A stretch of 64,000 nt of DNA from Niveibacterium umoris (GCF_014197015.1 NZ_JACIET010000002.1:1548016-1612015), one strand, 5' to 3'. Positions 1-11,151 are shown, counted from the stretch's first letter. Translations and numbers: made by a program. The notes: a model not told the origin generated them from the letters alone.

Positions 1-4
1 GAAG

Positions 5-9
5 TGGGT
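5..9 (+). promoter_or_regulatory. possible MraZ-binding box (TGGGT)
   Basis: A single TGGGT lies 33 bases before the mraZ start. MraZ is known to repress its own operon by binding several TGGGN boxes spaced five bases apart upstream of mraZ. Only one box is visible because the window begins here, so this would be the last of the series. One pentamer is weak evidence alone. Confidence 0.3.
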
Positions 10-41
10 GTCCCGCTACCCGGTGAGCTGAAAGGGTTCGG

Positions 42-488
42 ATGTTTCAGGGCGCTGCCGCGCTGAGTCTCGATGCGAAAGGTCGCCTGGCGATCCCGTC
101 GCGGCATCGTGACGCCCTGACGGGGATGTCCGGCGGTCAGCTCGTGATCACGGCGCATCCGCATCGCTGCCTGCTGGTCTATCCGGTGCCTGCCTGGGAG
201 CCGATTCGCGACAAGGTGCTCGCCGCCCCCAGCCTCGAGCCTCGGGCGGCATTGCTCAAGCGCTTGCTGGTCGGTTTTGCGCGCGACGAGGAGATGGACG
301 CCGCCGGCCGTGTGCTGATCGCGCCCGAGTTGCGCCAGTTCGCCCAGTTCGACAAGCAGGTCTGGCTCGTGGGGCAGGGCAACCACTTCGAACTCTGGTC
401 CGACGCGGGCTGGCAGAAACAACAGGAAGAAATGCTCGCACTCGGCGCCGACCTGCTTCCGCCTGGCCTGGAGACCCTGTCGCTGTGA
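42..488 (+). CDS. mraZ: Transcriptional regulator MraZ
   Basis: MraZ is a DNA-binding protein that represses the division and cell wall (dcw) operon it heads. The 148 residues match the family's usual length. They contain two AbrB-like half domains, each with the DxxGR signature: DAKGR at residues 11-15 and DAAGR at 86-90. The start ATG at 42 follows a purine stretch (aaaggg). The gene is first in the cluster and its end overlaps the rsmH start by four bases (GTGA), so the two are translationally coupled. The position as first dcw gene agrees with the family identity. Confidence 0.97.
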   Translation: MFQGAAALSLDAKGRLAIPSRHRDALTGMSGGQLVITAHPHRCLLVYPVPAWEPIRDKVLAAPSLEPRAALLKRLLVGFARDEEMDAAGRVLIAPELRQFAQFDKQVWLVGQGNHFELWSDAGWQKQQEEMLALGADLLPPGLETLSL

Positions 489-1414
489 GCGCCGAACTGG
501 CGCACGTGACGGTCCTGCTGGACGAAGCGGTCGATGCACTCGCGGTGCGGCCGGAGGGCATCTACGTCGACGGCACCTTCGGTCGCGGCGGGCATAGCGG
601 CGCGATCCTCAAGCGGCTTGGCACTGCCGGCCGCCTGATCGCCTTCGATCGCGATCCGCGTGCGATCGAAGCGGGCAAGGCGCTGGACGACTCGCGGCTG
701 ACGCTGGTGCATGAACCGTTTTCGGCCTTCGCCGAGGCGCTCGACGCGCTTGGTGTGGCGAAGGTCGATGGCGTGCTGCTCGACCTGGGCGTGTCGTCGC
801 CGCAACTCGACGACGCCTCGCGCGGCATGAGCTTTCGCTTCGACGCACCGCTCGACATGCGCATGGATACGACCCGCGGCGAAACCGCTGCGGAATGGCT
901 TGCACGGGCGACCGTGCAGGAAATCACCGAAGTAGTGAGGGGGTACGGTGAAGAACGGTTTGCTTACCAGATTGCAAAGGCGCTTGTTGCTGCTCGGGCA
1001 GGGCAACCTGTTACAACCACACGGCAACTTGCCGCGCTCGTGGAAAAGGTCGTGCGCACGCGCGAGCCGGGGCAGCACCCAGCGACGCGCACCTTCCAGG
1101 CTCTACGGATTCACGTCAATCGCGAGCTTGAGGAGCTGTCGCTGATCCTGCCGCAGTGCGTGGATCGGCTCGCAGCGGGCGGACGCATCGTCGTGATTGC
1201 CTTCCATTCCCTCGAAGATCGCATCGTCAAGCAGTTCCTGCGCGATGCCTCGCATCCGGTGGAGCCGCCGCGCGGCGTGCCGGTGCGCGCTGCGGATCTG
1301 CCGACACCGCCGATGCGTCTGATCGGCAAGCCGGTGCGCCCTGGCGAAGCGGAAGTGGCCGCCAATCCGCGCGCGCGCAGCGCGATCATGCGCATCGCGG
1401 AGCGGGTTGCCTGA
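485..1414 (+). CDS. rsmH: 16S rRNA (cytosine(1402)-N(4))-methyltransferase RsmH
   Basis: RsmH (MraW) methylates the N4 of cytosine 1402 in the 16S rRNA decoding centre, using S-adenosylmethionine. The 309-residue length is standard. The SAM-binding loop GRGGHS is at residues 33-38, and the family motif with [11 protein letters not shown] follows near residue 95. The C-terminal part holds [13 protein letters not shown] and ends with the typical basic [10 protein letters not shown] segment. The start is GTG at 485, overlapping the mraZ stop. Its stop codon lies just before the ftsL ATG, as in other dcw clusters. Confidence 0.97.
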   Translation: MSAELAHVTVLLDEAVDALAVRPEGIYVDGTFGRGGHSGAILKRLGTAGRLIAFDRDPRAIEAGKALDDSRLTLVHEPFSAFAEALDALGVAKVDGVLLDLGVSSPQLDDASRGMSFRFDAPLDMRMDTTRGETAAEWLARATVQEITEVVRGYGEERFAYQIAKALVAARAGQPVTTTRQLAALVEKVVRTREPGQHPATRTFQALRIHVNRELEELSLILPQCVDRLAAGGRIVVIAFHSLEDRIVKQFLRDASHPVEPPRGVPVRAADLPTPPMRLIGKPVRPGEAEVAANPRARSAIMRIAERVA

Positions 1415-1415
1415 C

Positions 1416-1694
1416 ATGGTTCGCACCAACGTGCTCCTCATCGTGCTCGTGCTGGCCAGCGCGCTGAGCCTGGTCTCGGCGCAGCACCAGTCACGCAAGC
1501 TGTTCATCGAACTCGAACGCCTGCAGACCCGGGAGCGCGCGCTCGAAACCGAGTGGGGGCAGTTGCAGCTTGAACAAAGCACCTGGGCGGCGCACGCCCG
1601 GGTCGAAAAGGTGGCGCGCGAGCGCCTCCATCTGGTGAGCCCCGATCCGCATCGCGTGCTGGTTCTCGATGCGGATGCCGGAGGTGAAAAATGA
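1416..1694 (+). CDS. ftsL: Cell division protein FtsL
   Basis: FtsL is a small bitopic protein of the FtsQLB complex that activates septal peptidoglycan synthesis by FtsWI. The predicted 92 residues have one transmembrane segment at about 5-22, then a periplasmic heptad-like coiled coil (about 25-60) rich in Glu, Leu and Arg. I chose ATG at 1416; an in-frame TTG at 1407 would add three residues and overlap rsmH. The family is poorly conserved, so the call rests on size, topology and the place between rsmH and ftsI. The end overlaps the ftsI start by four bases. Confidence 0.93.
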   Translation: MVRTNVLLIVLVLASALSLVSAQHQSRKLFIELERLQTRERALETEWGQLQLEQSTWAAHARVEKVARERLHLVSPDPHRVLVLDADAGGEK

Positions 1695-3439
1695 AGAAGA
1701 ACTTCACCTTCAATCACAATCCGCTGTTGTCTGAAAAGCTGCCTGTCTGGCGCGCCCGCTTCGTGCTGGTGCTGCTGCTCGCCGGATTTGTTGCCCTGGG
1801 CTGCCGTGCCGCGTGGCTGCAGGGCGTGAAGACCGACTTCCTGCAGGCCAAGGGCGAGTCGCGCTACGCGCGCGTCATCGAACTGCCGGCCGATCGCGGC
1901 AAGATCATCGATCGCCACGGCGAGGTGCTGGCAGTGAGCACGCCGGTGAGATCGGTGTGGGCGATTCCTGACGACATCTCGCTGACCCCGGCGCAGACCC
2001 GTGAGCTCGCGCGCATGCTGGCGCTCGATCCGGCCGAGTTGAATCGCAAGCTCGCGTCCGACAAGGAGTTCGTGTACCTCAAGCGCCAGGTGCCGCCGGA
2101 TATCGCCGATCGTGTCGCGGCGCTGAATCTGCCGGGCATCCACACGCAGAACGAGTTCCGCCGCTTCTACCCGAGCGGCGAAGTGGCGGCACACGTGGTG
2201 GGCTTCACCGACGTCGACGACAACGGCCAGGAAGGCATCGAGCTGGCATTCCAGAAGGATCTGCTCGGCCACGCCGGCAGTCGCCGCGTGATCAAGGATC
2301 GCCGCGGCCACATTGTCGAGGACGTCGAGTCGATCAAGAAGCCGCGTGAAGGCTCAGACGTCACGCTCGCGCTCGATTCGAAAATTCAGTACCTCGCATA
2401 CTCGGCGCTCAAGCAGGCGGTAACGGTCAACAAGGCCAAGGCAGGCAGCGCAGTCGTGATCGACGTGAAGACCGGCGAAATCCTCGCACTGGTGAACAGC
2501 CCGACCTACAACCCGAACAATCGCGTACGGCTGTCTGGCGCGCAGTTGCGCAACCGCGTGCTGACCGACACCTTCGAGCCCGGCTCGACGATGAAGCCCT
2601 TTACCGCCGCCGCGGCGCTGGAGAGTGGCAAGTTCCGCTTCGACACGATCATCAACTGCGCACCGGGCCGCATGACGATCGGCAGCGCGACCATTTCCGA
2701 CGCCCACCCGCACGGCGCGCTGACAGTCGCACAGGTGATCCAGAAGTCGTCGAACATCGGCTCGGCCAAGATGTCGCTGGCGCTGCCTGCCGAGCAGATG
2801 TGGGAGATGTACGACGCGCTGGGCTTCGGCTCGCAACTCAAGCTCGGTTTCCCCGGCGAGGCCGCCGGGCGCCTGCGCCCGGCGCGCATCTGGCGCCCGA
2901 TCGAGCAGGCCACGATGTCTTACGGTCACGGCATCTCGGTGAACCTGATGCAGCTCGCCCAGGCCTACTTGGTCTTTGCGCGCGAGGGCGACCTGATCCC
3001 GCTGTCGCTGACGCGGGTCGAGACGCCCCCGCTGCATGGCAAGCCGGTGTTCTCGCAGCAGACCGCCCGCGAAGTGCGCGCGATGCTGGAAACCGTGACG
3101 CAGCCGGGCGGCACCGCAACGCTTGCGCAGGTGCCGGGCTACCGCGTCGGCGGCAAGACCGGCACAGCGATGAAGCTCGAGGGCGGTGTTTACACCAACA
3201 AGTACGTCTCGTCTTTCGTGGGCCTGGGGCCGATTTCCAATCCGCGCCTGATCGTCGCGGTGATGGTGGACGAACCCACTGGCGGCAAGCATTACGGTGG
3301 CGAAGTGGCTGCGCCGGTGTTTTCGGAACTGATGGCCGGCTCGCTGCGTGCGCTCGGCGTCCCGCCCGATGCGCCGCTGCGCCCGATGCAGGTCGCACAG
3401 ACCCAGCGTAGTGACGCCGATGTCAAGGAGGGCATGTGA
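1691..3439 (+). CDS. ftsI: Peptidoglycan D,D-transpeptidase FtsI (PBP3)
   Basis: FtsI crosslinks septal peptidoglycan together with FtsW. The 582 residues show a cytoplasmic N-terminus, one membrane anchor at about 22-38, the PBP dimerisation domain, and a class B transpeptidase domain. All three active-site motifs are present: STMK at 299-302 (acylated serine 299), SSN at 353-355 and KTGT at 489-492. The start ATG overlaps the ftsL stop. The stop overlaps the murE GTG start, so the genes are translationally coupled. No missing catalytic residue was seen. Confidence 0.97.
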   Translation: MKKNFTFNHNPLLSEKLPVWRARFVLVLLLAGFVALGCRAAWLQGVKTDFLQAKGESRYARVIELPADRGKIIDRHGEVLAVSTPVRSVWAIPDDISLTPAQTRELARMLALDPAELNRKLASDKEFVYLKRQVPPDIADRVAALNLPGIHTQNEFRRFYPSGEVAAHVVGFTDVDDNGQEGIELAFQKDLLGHAGSRRVIKDRRGHIVEDVESIKKPREGSDVTLALDSKIQYLAYSALKQAVTVNKAKAGSAVVIDVKTGEILALVNSPTYNPNNRVRLSGAQLRNRVLTDTFEPGSTMKPFTAAAALESGKFRFDTIINCAPGRMTIGSATISDAHPHGALTVAQVIQKSSNIGSAKMSLALPAEQMWEMYDALGFGSQLKLGFPGEAAGRLRPARIWRPIEQATMSYGHGISVNLMQLAQAYLVFAREGDLIPLSLTRVETPPLHGKPVFSQQTAREVRAMLETVTQPGGTATLAQVPGYRVGGKTGTAMKLEGGVYTNKYVSSFVGLGPISNPRLIVAVMVDEPTGGKHYGGEVAAPVFSELMAGSLRALGVPPDAPLRPMQVAQTQRSDADVKEGM

Positions 3440-4944
3440 CGCAACGCGAAGCGCACCTGATCCTCGACGCGCTGTCGGCGAGCGGCATTGCGCCGACTCG
3501 CCTGTGCGCCGACTCGCGAGCCGTCGAACCCGGTGACGTCTTCCTCGCCTATCCCGGCGCGCGCAGCGACGGCCGTCGCTACATTGCCGACGCGGTGAAG
3601 CGCGGCGCGGCAGCCGTGCTGTGGGAACGCGAAGGGCACCACTGGGATGCCGCGCTGCTGGTGCCGCATCTCGCCTGGGACGGACTCGCGCGACTCGCTG
3701 GCGATCTGGCGCATCTCGTGTATGGCAGGCCATCGGAGCAACTGCGTCTGATCGGCGTGACCGGCACCAACGGCAAGACCTCGATCACGCAGTGGCTGGC
3801 GCGCTGCTTCACCGCCCTGCACGAGCGGTGCGGCGTTGTCGGCACGCTCGGTATCGGCTATCCCGATGCGCTCGAAGAAGGGCTCAACACGACGCCCGAC
3901 GGCATCGTGTTGCATGCTGCACTGGCACGATTCGTCGCCGACGGCGCGCGCGCAGCAGCGATGGAAGTCTCTTCGATCGGACTCGATCAACACCGCGTAT
4001 CAGGTGCGCATTTCGACACCGCGGTGTTCACCAATCTGACCCGCGATCACCTCGACTACCACGGCAGCATGGATGCCTACGGCGCCGCCAAGGCTCGGCT
4101 GTTCGAGTGGCCAGGTCTGCGCGCGGCCGTGATCAATCTCGACGACGAATTCGGGCTGGAACTCGCTGCAAACTGCGGTGCGCGTTTGGCGCAGACCATT
4201 GGATACACCGCGGGCGATTGCCCGGAACATCTGCCGGCAGGCGTCAAGCCGTTGGTGGCCTCTGAACTGCATGGCACCGCGACGGGCCAGCGCTTCACCT
4301 TGCTGTGGAGCGGTCAGCGTATCGACGTCGAAGTCCCGATCGTCGGCCGTTTCAACGTCAGCAACCTGCTCGCCGTGATCGGCACCCTCTTGGCTGCCGG
4401 CCACGATTTCGAGGAAGTGGCCGGCGTTGTGCAGGCCTTGCACGCGCCGCCCGGGCGCATGCAGGCCATCGGCGGCGTGATGCAGCCGCTCGTCGTGATC
4501 GACTATGCCCATACGCCGGACGCACTGGAACAGGCCCTGAAAGCCTTGCGCCCAACCGCACAGGCGCGCGGTGGTCAGCTTGTCTGCATCTTCGGGTGCG
4601 GGGGAGATCGCGATCCGGGCAAGCGCCCGATGATGGGGGCGGTGGCGACACGCCTCGCTGATCGCGTGGTGCTCACCAGCGACAACCCGCGCAGCGAAGA
4701 TCCCGAGGCAATTCTGGCGCAGATCGCGCGTGGCGCCGGTGCCGGCGTGATCATCGTCGGCGACCGTGCCGAGGCGATCCGGCAAACGGTGATGCAGGCT
4801 GCCTCCGACGACGTGATCCTGCTTGCCGGAAAAGGGCATGAGCCGTACCAGGAAATTGCGGGCGAGCGTTACCCGTTCTCCGATATCGAGCAGGGCCGAC
4901 TTGCGCTGAAACAATGGCGCGGGCCGCAAGGAGTCCCGGCATGA
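3436..4944 (+). CDS. murE: UDP-MurNAc-tripeptide synthetase MurE (meso-DAP-adding)
   Basis: MurE adds the third residue of the peptidoglycan stem peptide to UDP-MurNAc-L-Ala-D-Glu. The 502 residues contain the ATP-binding loop GTNGKTS at 110-116, the central Mur ligase domain and a C-terminal domain with DNPR at 416-419. That motif is the known specificity signature for meso-diaminopimelate rather than lysine, which fits a Gram-negative wall. The GTG start at 3436 overlaps the ftsI stop by four bases. The murF ATG at 4941 overlaps the murE stop. Confidence 0.97.
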   Translation: MTQREAHLILDALSASGIAPTRLCADSRAVEPGDVFLAYPGARSDGRRYIADAVKRGAAAVLWEREGHHWDAALLVPHLAWDGLARLAGDLAHLVYGRPSEQLRLIGVTGTNGKTSITQWLARCFTALHERCGVVGTLGIGYPDALEEGLNTTPDGIVLHAALARFVADGARAAAMEVSSIGLDQHRVSGAHFDTAVFTNLTRDHLDYHGSMDAYGAAKARLFEWPGLRAAVINLDDEFGLELAANCGARLAQTIGYTAGDCPEHLPAGVKPLVASELHGTATGQRFTLLWSGQRIDVEVPIVGRFNVSNLLAVIGTLLAAGHDFEEVAGVVQALHAPPGRMQAIGGVMQPLVVIDYAHTPDALEQALKALRPTAQARGGQLVCIFGCGGDRDPGKRPMMGAVATRLADRVVLTSDNPRSEDPEAILAQIARGAGAGVIIVGDRAEAIRQTVMQAASDDVILLAGKGHEPYQEIAGERYPFSDIEQGRLALKQWRGPQGVPA

Positions 4945-6317
4945 TGAAACTGAGCGAAGTCGCCGCAGCACTGAGTGGCAGCTTGATCGGCGGCGATGCG
5001 GAGATCACCTCCGTTGGCAGCGATACCCGCACCCTGGTGCCCGGCCAGTTGTTCGTTGCACTGCGCGGCGACAACTTCGATGCGCATGACTTTCTCGAAC
5101 AGGCCGCGGAACTGGGTGCGGCAGCTGCGCTGATCGAAACGGCCGGCGTGATAGACCAGGCAGCGCTTCCCTTGCCCTGTGTCGCGGTTCCTGACACGCG
5201 ACTGGCGCTCGGCGCGCTGGCAGCATGGTGGCGCAGCCGTTACCAGCTTCCGCTGATCGGCGTAACCGGCAGCAACGGCAAGACCACCGTCAAGGAAATG
5301 TGCGCCGCGATCTTGCGCGCGCAGGCCCGTATCGATGGTGCCGACGACACGGCCGTGCTTGCCACTGTCGGCAACCTGAACAACGACATCGGCATGCCGA
5401 TGATGCTGCTCCGCTTGCGCGGCACGCACCGCTTTGCGGTCATCGAAATGGGCATGAACCACCCGGGCGAGATTGGCTATCTCACCGGCATCGCGCGACC
5501 AACCGTCGCGCTGGTCAATAACGCCCAGCGAGCCCACCTCGAAGGCATGGGCGGTGTCGAAGCCGTCGCCGTGGAAAAGGGGGCGATCTACAACGGGCTG
5601 GGAGAAGCTGGCGTCGCGGTGATCAATGCCGATGACCCGCACGCTGATCTGTGGAAAGCCGCGAACCCGGGGCGCAAGACGCTGACCTTCGGCTGCGGCG
5701 CAAGCGCACAAGTGCGCGCGAGCGCCGACGTCGGCGCGCTCGAATCGGCCGTGCAACTGACGACGCCGCACGGCGACATCGACTTCACGCTGCATGTGCC
5801 GGGCCAGCACAACGTGCGCAATGCCGCAGCGGCAGCCGCAGCCACACTTGCGGCCGGCGTGTCGCTGGAAGCCGTCAGCGAAGGGCTCGGCGGGTACGCG
5901 GGCGCCAAGGGGCGGCTGCAGGTGCGGCGCAGCGTAGCGGGCGCCACGGTGCTCGATGACACCTACAACGCCAATCCGGATTCGGTGCGCGCGGGCCTCG
6001 ACGTGCTTGCGATGACCGCCGGTCGCAAGATCTTTGTCTTCGGCGACATGGGCGAGATCGGCGACCGCGCTGCGCAATACCACGACGAGATTGGCGGATA
6101 CGCCAAGAGCCAGGGCATCGACCAGATGTTCGCGCTGGGCGAGCACGCCGAGGTCGCTGCGCGCAACTTTGGCGAAGGCGGCCGGCATTTCGGCGACATC
6201 GGTGCGCTGATCGCCGCACTGCGCGAGGCGTTGGGGCCGGACACCGTGGTACTGGTGAAAGGCTCCCGCTTCATGAAGATGGAACGCGTGGTCGACGCCG
6301 TCACGGCGGCAGACTGA
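4941..6317 (+). CDS. murF: UDP-MurNAc-tripeptide:D-Ala-D-Ala ligase MurF
   Basis: MurF joins D-Ala-D-Ala to the UDP-MurNAc tripeptide, completing the cytoplasmic precursor. From the ATG at 4941 the protein is 458 residues. Its ATP-binding loop is GSNGKTT at 110-116 and it has the three Mur ligase domains in the usual order. The motif DDTYNANPDS in the C-terminal third is typical of MurF. The open frame extends upstream, but the ATG overlapping the murE stop gives the expected N-terminus; a second ATG follows directly. mraY starts 17 bases downstream. Confidence 0.97.
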   Translation: MMKLSEVAAALSGSLIGGDAEITSVGSDTRTLVPGQLFVALRGDNFDAHDFLEQAAELGAAAALIETAGVIDQAALPLPCVAVPDTRLALGALAAWWRSRYQLPLIGVTGSNGKTTVKEMCAAILRAQARIDGADDTAVLATVGNLNNDIGMPMMLLRLRGTHRFAVIEMGMNHPGEIGYLTGIARPTVALVNNAQRAHLEGMGGVEAVAVEKGAIYNGLGEAGVAVINADDPHADLWKAANPGRKTLTFGCGASAQVRASADVGALESAVQLTTPHGDIDFTLHVPGQHNVRNAAAAAAATLAAGVSLEAVSEGLGGYAGAKGRLQVRRSVAGATVLDDTYNANPDSVRAGLDVLAMTAGRKIFVFGDMGEIGDRAAQYHDEIGGYAKSQGIDQMFALGEHAEVAARNFGEGGRHFGDIGALIAALREALGPDTVVLVKGSRFMKMERVVDAVTAAD

Positions 6318-6334
6318 AGGGCAGGAACTAGGCA

Positions 6335-7423
6335 ATGCTTCTCGAACTCGCGCTCTGGCTTGGACAGGACATCCGCACCTTCAACGTGTTCGGCTACATC
6401 ACGCTGCGCACGATGCTGGCAGCACTCACCGCGCTGGTGATCTCCTTCATCTTCGGCCCGCCTGTGATCCGCTGGCTCGCCGCGAAGAAGATCGGCCAGG
6501 CCGTGCGTGACGATGGTCCGAAGTCCCACCTCACCAAGGCCGGAACGCCGACCATGGGCGGCGCGCTGATCCTCATCGCGATCGGCATCACGACCTTGTT
6601 GTGGGGCGATCTCAAGAACCACTATGTGTGGGTCGTCCTGTTCGTGACGCTTGGCTTCGGCGCGGTGGGCTGGGTCGATGACTGGCGCAAGGTCGTGCAT
6701 CGCGATCCGAAGGGCTTGCCCTCACGCTGGAAGTACTTGTGGACCTCGCTGATCGCGGCCTCGGCGGCGGTCTACCTTGGTCTGAGCGCCACCGTGCCCG
6801 CGCAGACCGAACTGATCGTCCCCTTCTTCAAGTCGGCGGTCTATCCGCTCGGCGCTGTCGGTTTCATGGTGCTGGCCTACTTCGTCATCAACGGCACCAG
6901 CCACTCGGTGAACCTCACTGATGGTCTCGACGGCCTGGCGATCATGCCGACCGTGATGGTGTCTGCCGCGCTTGCCGTGTTCGCCTACGTCGCCGGCCAC
7001 GTCGGTTTTTCGAAGTATCTCGGCGTACCGTACATCGCTGGTGCGGGCGAACTGGCGGTGTTCTGCGGGGCCTTGTGCGGCGCGGGGCTGGGCTTCCTGT
7101 GGTTCAACGCCTACCCGGCCGACGTATTCATGGGCGACGTCGGCGCGCTCGCGCTGGGTGCGGCGATGGGGACCGTCGCGGTGATCGTGCGGCAGGAAAT
7201 CGTCATGTTCATCATGGGTGGTCTGTTCGTTGCCGAGGCCCTGTCGGTGATGGTGCAGGTCGCCTACTTCAAGTACTCGGGCGGCAAGCGCATCTTTCGC
7301 ATGGCGCCCTTGCACCACCACTACGAACTCGGCGGCTGGAAAGAGACCCAGGTCGTGGTGCGCTTCTGGATCATCACCCTGATGCTGGTCCTGTTCGGTC
7401 TCTCCACCCTCAAGCTGCGCTGA
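6335..7423 (+). CDS. mraY: Phospho-N-acetylmuramoyl-pentapeptide-transferase MraY
   Basis: MraY transfers phospho-MurNAc-pentapeptide to undecaprenyl phosphate, making lipid I at the inner membrane. The 362 residues form about ten hydrophobic segments. Family motifs are visible: PTMGGALIL near residue 73, the acidic GWVDDWRK near 112, [10 protein letters not shown] near 193, [15 protein letters not shown] near 258 and the histidine-rich PLHHHYE near 327. The Asp residues of these loops are the known catalytic and magnesium ligands. It sits between murF and murD with short gaps. Confidence 0.97.
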   Translation: MLLELALWLGQDIRTFNVFGYITLRTMLAALTALVISFIFGPPVIRWLAAKKIGQAVRDDGPKSHLTKAGTPTMGGALILIAIGITTLLWGDLKNHYVWVVLFVTLGFGAVGWVDDWRKVVHRDPKGLPSRWKYLWTSLIAASAAVYLGLSATVPAQTELIVPFFKSAVYPLGAVGFMVLAYFVINGTSHSVNLTDGLDGLAIMPTVMVSAALAVFAYVAGHVGFSKYLGVPYIAGAGELAVFCGALCGAGLGFLWFNAYPADVFMGDVGALALGAAMGTVAVIVRQEIVMFIMGGLFVAEALSVMVQVAYFKYSGGKRIFRMAPLHHHYELGGWKETQVVVRFWIITLMLVLFGLSTLKLR

Positions 7424-7439
7424 ATCGGGGGACGCGACG

Positions 7440-8822
7440 GTGACACTCGCAGGCACACGCGCACTGGTGCTGGGGCTCGGAGAGTCGGGCCTGGCCATGG
7501 CGCGGCACCTTGCGCGACAGGGCGCGCAGGTGCGGGTGGCCGATTCACGCGACAACCCGCCCGGTCGTGACGCGCTGGCAGCGTGTGAGGGCGTCGAACT
7601 GCGTTGCGGTGCCTTCGACAACGACCTGCTGCTTGGTATCGATCTGCTCGCGATCAGCCCCGGACTCGATCCGCGACAGCCGCTGGTCGATGAGGCAAAG
7701 GCGCGCGGCATCACGATCACCGGCGAGATCGAACTGTTCGCACAGGCGCTGCGCGCAAGCGGCCAGACGCCCAAGGTGGTCGCAATCACCGGCACCAACG
7801 GCAAGACCACGACCACCACGCTGGTCGGCGAACTGTGTCGCGCGGCAGGCCTCGAAACCGCGGTCGCGGGAAACATCAGCCCGGCGGCGCTCGACGAATG
7901 GATGCGGCGTGAGGATGCTGGCACGCCGGCTGCAGCCTGGGTGCTCGAACTCTCCAGCTTCCAGCTTGAAACCTGCCGCACCTTCGCGCCGACTGCCGCG
8001 ACCGTGCTGAACATCAGCGATGACCATCTCGATCGCTATGCCGGCCTCGATGACTATGCCGCGGCCAAGGCGCAGGTCTTCAATACCGGTGCCACACAAA
8101 TCCTCAACCGCGACGATCCGCGCGTGATGGCGATGTGGACGCCCGCATCGAAGGTGCTCAGTTTCGGGCTTGGAGAACCGATCGGCTCGCTCGAGTTCGG
8201 TGTCGTGAACATCGATGGCGAAACGTGGCTCGCCCACGGCAACACACCGCTGATGGCGCGCAGCGCGTTCAGGCTGGCGGGCGCCCACAACGTCGCCAAT
8301 GCGCTCGCGGCACTGGCGCTGGGCCACGCCATCGACTTGCCGATGGGCAAGATGCTCGAAGCGCTGCGCGATTTCCGCGGCCTTCCCCACCGTGTCGAAG
8401 CGGTGGCGCGCCGCGACGATGGCGTCGTCTTCTACGACGACTCGAAGGGTACCAATGTCGGCGCCACCGTCGCTGCGCTTGAAGGGCTTGGCTGCAAGGT
8501 CGCGCTGATTGCCGGTGGCGACGGCAAAGGGCAGGACTTCACGCCCTTGCGCGACGCGTTTGCACGCCACGCCCGCGCGGTGGTGCTGATCGGGCGCGAC
8601 TCGGGTCGTATCGCCGAGGCGGTCTCCGGTTGTGGCGTCGAACTGCAACGCGCCGACGATCTGCCTCAGGCTGTGCGGCTTGCCAACCAATGCGCGCATG
8701 CCGGTGATGCGGTGATGCTGTCGCCCGCCTGCGCAAGCCTCGACATGTTCAGGAACTATGCACATCGCGCCGAGGTGTTCTGCGACGCGGTTTGGTCTTT
8801 GCCAGGAGTGACGCGGCTATGA
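7440..8822 (+). CDS. murD: UDP-MurNAc-L-alanine:D-glutamate ligase MurD
   Basis: MurD adds D-glutamate to UDP-MurNAc-L-Ala in the cytoplasm. The 460 residues have an N-terminal Rossmann-like UDP-binding domain ([13 protein letters not shown]), the ATP loop GTNGKTTTT starting at residue 118, and the C-terminal domain with [13 protein letters not shown]. The start is GTG at 7440, placed 16 bases after mraY. The end overlaps the ftsW ATG by four bases. Confidence 0.97.
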   Translation: MTLAGTRALVLGLGESGLAMARHLARQGAQVRVADSRDNPPGRDALAACEGVELRCGAFDNDLLLGIDLLAISPGLDPRQPLVDEAKARGITITGEIELFAQALRASGQTPKVVAITGTNGKTTTTTLVGELCRAAGLETAVAGNISPAALDEWMRREDAGTPAAAWVLELSSFQLETCRTFAPTAATVLNISDDHLDRYAGLDDYAAAKAQVFNTGATQILNRDDPRVMAMWTPASKVLSFGLGEPIGSLEFGVVNIDGETWLAHGNTPLMARSAFRLAGAHNVANALAALALGHAIDLPMGKMLEALRDFRGLPHRVEAVARRDDGVVFYDDSKGTNVGATVAALEGLGCKVALIAGGDGKGQDFTPLRDAFARHARAVVLIGRDSGRIAEAVSGCGVELQRADDLPQAVRLANQCAHAGDAVMLSPACASLDMFRNYAHRAEVFCDAVWSLPGVTRL

Positions 8823-10060
8823 GTTTGCGCGACCGCGTGGGTGGCTTCTTCGTCCGGCCCGAGCCGGCGCTTCCGATGGGTTCGCACGCGGCACACCGCG
8901 CCGTGGGGCGGCTTACCGGCGCGCCCGCGACCCCGCGCGAACTCGATCCGATGTTGATCTGGTCGGCGGCGGCCTTGCTGCTGTTCGGCGTCGTGATGGT
9001 GTTCTCGTCTTCAATCGCGACCGCCGAAGGCAACCGCTTCACGCATTACCAGCCGGCCTTCTTCCTCGTTCGCCACGTTGTCTTTCTGCTGATCGGACTC
9101 ACTGCGGGTGCGATGGTCTTTCAGGTGCCGATCGCCACGCTGCAGAAGCTCGCGCCCACCTTCTTTGCTGTCGGTGTCGTGCTCCTGTTGCTGGTACTGA
9201 TTCCGCATGTAGGGCGCGATGTGAATGGCGCGCGACGCTGGATCGGTTTCGGCTTTGCGAACTTGCAGCCTTCGGAACTGATGAAGCTCGGCGTTGCGCT
9301 CTACGCTGCCGATTACACCGTGCGCAAGCTCGGCGACATGAAGAGCTTCCGCCGCGGCTTCCTGCCGCTTGCCGCGGTGGTGCTGTGCGTAGGTTTCCTG
9401 CTGCTGCGGGAGCCGGACTTCGGCGCCTTCGTTGTCATCACCGCGATTGCCTTCGGCATCCTGTTCCTTGGCGGCATCAATGCGCGCATCTTCGGCTTGC
9501 TGATCGCGGTGGCGATCATCGGTTTCGTCCTGCTGATCTGGCTGTCGCCCTACCGCCGCGAGCGCATCCTTGGCTTCATGGATCCCTGGCAGGACGCCTT
9601 CGGCAAGGGCTACCAGCTCTCGCATGCGCTGATCGCCTTCGGACGCGGCGAGTGGTTTGGCGTTGGATTGGGCGCGAGCGTGGAGAAGCTCTTCTACCTG
9701 CCCGAGGCACACACCGACTTTCTGCTCGCGGTGATCGCGGAGGAACTTGGCTTCGTCGGCGTGATGACCGTGGTCGCGCTGTTCGCGATCCTGGTGCAGC
9801 GCGCGTTCTCGATCGGTCGCCAGGCGCACACCATCGAGCGGCACTTCGCCGGGCTGGTGGCGCAGGGCATTGGCATCTGGCTCGGCGTGCAGTCGTTCAT
9901 CAACATGGGTGTGAACATGGGGCTCCTGCCGACCAAGGGGCTCACGCTGCCGATGATGAGCTTCGGCGGTTCCGGCATTCTCGCCAACTGCCTGGCGCTG
10001 GCGGTGCTCCTGCGGATCGACTGGGAAAACCGGCAACTCACACGCGGGGGCCGCCCGTGA
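8819..10060 (+). CDS. ftsW: Septal peptidoglycan glycosyltransferase FtsW
   Basis: FtsW is the SEDS-family glycosyltransferase that polymerises septal glycan strands with FtsI. From ATG 8819 it has 413 residues with about ten membrane segments after a roughly 45-residue cytoplasmic N-terminus. SEDS features include the VNGARRWIG loop, the [10 protein letters not shown] motif, and the C-terminal [16 protein letters not shown] region. I chose the ATG overlapping the murD stop because an aggag ribosome site precedes it at 8802-8806. The stop overlaps the murG GTG start. Confidence 0.96.
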   Translation: MSLRDRVGGFFVRPEPALPMGSHAAHRAVGRLTGAPATPRELDPMLIWSAAALLLFGVVMVFSSSIATAEGNRFTHYQPAFFLVRHVVFLLIGLTAGAMVFQVPIATLQKLAPTFFAVGVVLLLLVLIPHVGRDVNGARRWIGFGFANLQPSELMKLGVALYAADYTVRKLGDMKSFRRGFLPLAAVVLCVGFLLLREPDFGAFVVITAIAFGILFLGGINARIFGLLIAVAIIGFVLLIWLSPYRRERILGFMDPWQDAFGKGYQLSHALIAFGRGEWFGVGLGASVEKLFYLPEAHTDFLLAVIAEELGFVGVMTVVALFAILVQRAFSIGRQAHTIERHFAGLVAQGIGIWLGVQSFINMGVNMGLLPTKGLTLPMMSFGGSGILANCLALAVLLRIDWENRQLTRGGRP

Positions 10061-11151
10061 ATGTGGCGCCGCGCACCCTGATGGTGATGGCCGCTGGCAC
10101 CGGCGGTCACATCTTTCCCGGGCTCGCCATCGCGCAGGCGATGCAGTCACGCGGATGGCGGGTGCGCTGGCTCGGCACGGCGCATGGCATGGAAGGCGAT
10201 CTGGTGCCACGGCACGGCATCGCGCTCGACACCATCGAATTCGCAGGCTTGCGAGGCAAGGGCATCGGCCACGCGATGCGTGGTGCCCTCAACTTCGTGA
10301 AGGGCATCGTCCGCTGCACGCGGCTGATCGCCGATGCGAAGGTCGATGTGGTGCTGGGCATGGGCGGCTATGTGACGGTGCCGGGCGGGATCGCCGCGCG
10401 ACTGACCGGACGCCCGCTCGCACTGGTCAACGCGGACGCCGCGCCGCTGCTCTCAAATCGTTTGCTGGGCCCGCTCGCAAAGTGCGTGTTCTTTGGTTTC
10501 GACGGACGTTTCGGCTCGCTCGCCGGCAAGGCCCTCGTAACCGGCAATCCGGTGCGCAGCGAGATCGCGACGCTGCCGCCTCCGGAAGCGCGTTTCGCTG
10601 GCCGCGAAGGCCCGCTCAAGGTCCTGGTCGTCGGCGGCAGCCTTGGCGCGCGTGCGCTCAACGAGGCGCTGCCTGCTGCGCTGGCCTTGATCCCCGCGAC
10701 AGCACGGCCGGAGGTGGTGCACCAATCCGGCAAGGCAAACATCGATGCCCTTCGCGAACGTTACGCGACACTGGGGCTAAGTGCCGAGTTACTGCCCTTT
10801 ATCGACGACATGCCGCAACGTCTCGCTGTCGCGGACCTGGTGATCTGTCGCGCAGGCGCCATCACGGCCGCCGAGCTGACGGCAGCCGGCGTGGCAAGCA
10901 TCCTGGTGCCGTTGGTGGTTTCCACGACCTCGCACCAGCGTGACAACGCCGTTTTGCTGGACCGCGAAGGCGCCGCCGTGCACCTGCCGCAATCCGAGCT
11001 GTCGGCGGAGCGTCTGGCATCACTGCTGCAGCAAATGGATCGCCAACGCTGCCTCGAAATAGCCTGCGCGGCGCGCCGCATCGGCAAGCCGGAGGCCACG
11101 GAGCGCATCGCTGCGATGATCGAAAGCATGACTGGTGGAGGCAAGGCATGA
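10057..11151 (+). CDS. murG: UDP-GlcNAc:MurNAc-pentapeptide-PP-undecaprenol GlcNAc transferase MurG
   Basis: MurG converts lipid I to lipid II on the inner face of the inner membrane. The reading frame continues upstream inside ftsW, but the GTG at 10057 overlaps the ftsW stop and gives the normal N-terminus and a 364-residue protein. The glycine-rich loop GTGGHIFPG is at residues 14-22. The nucleotide-sugar domain has [13 protein letters not shown] and the C-terminal [15 protein letters not shown] motif. A 64-base gap follows before murC, the first real break in the cluster. Confidence 0.96.
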   Translation: MNVAPRTLMVMAAGTGGHIFPGLAIAQAMQSRGWRVRWLGTAHGMEGDLVPRHGIALDTIEFAGLRGKGIGHAMRGALNFVKGIVRCTRLIADAKVDVVLGMGGYVTVPGGIAARLTGRPLALVNADAAPLLSNRLLGPLAKCVFFGFDGRFGSLAGKALVTGNPVRSEIATLPPPEARFAGREGPLKVLVVGGSLGARALNEALPAALALIPATARPEVVHQSGKANIDALRERYATLGLSAELLPFIDDMPQRLAVADLVICRAGAITAAELTAAGVASILVPLVVSTTSHQRDNAVLLDREGAAVHLPQSELSAERLASLLQQMDRQRCLEIACAARRIGKPEATERIAAMIESMTGGGKA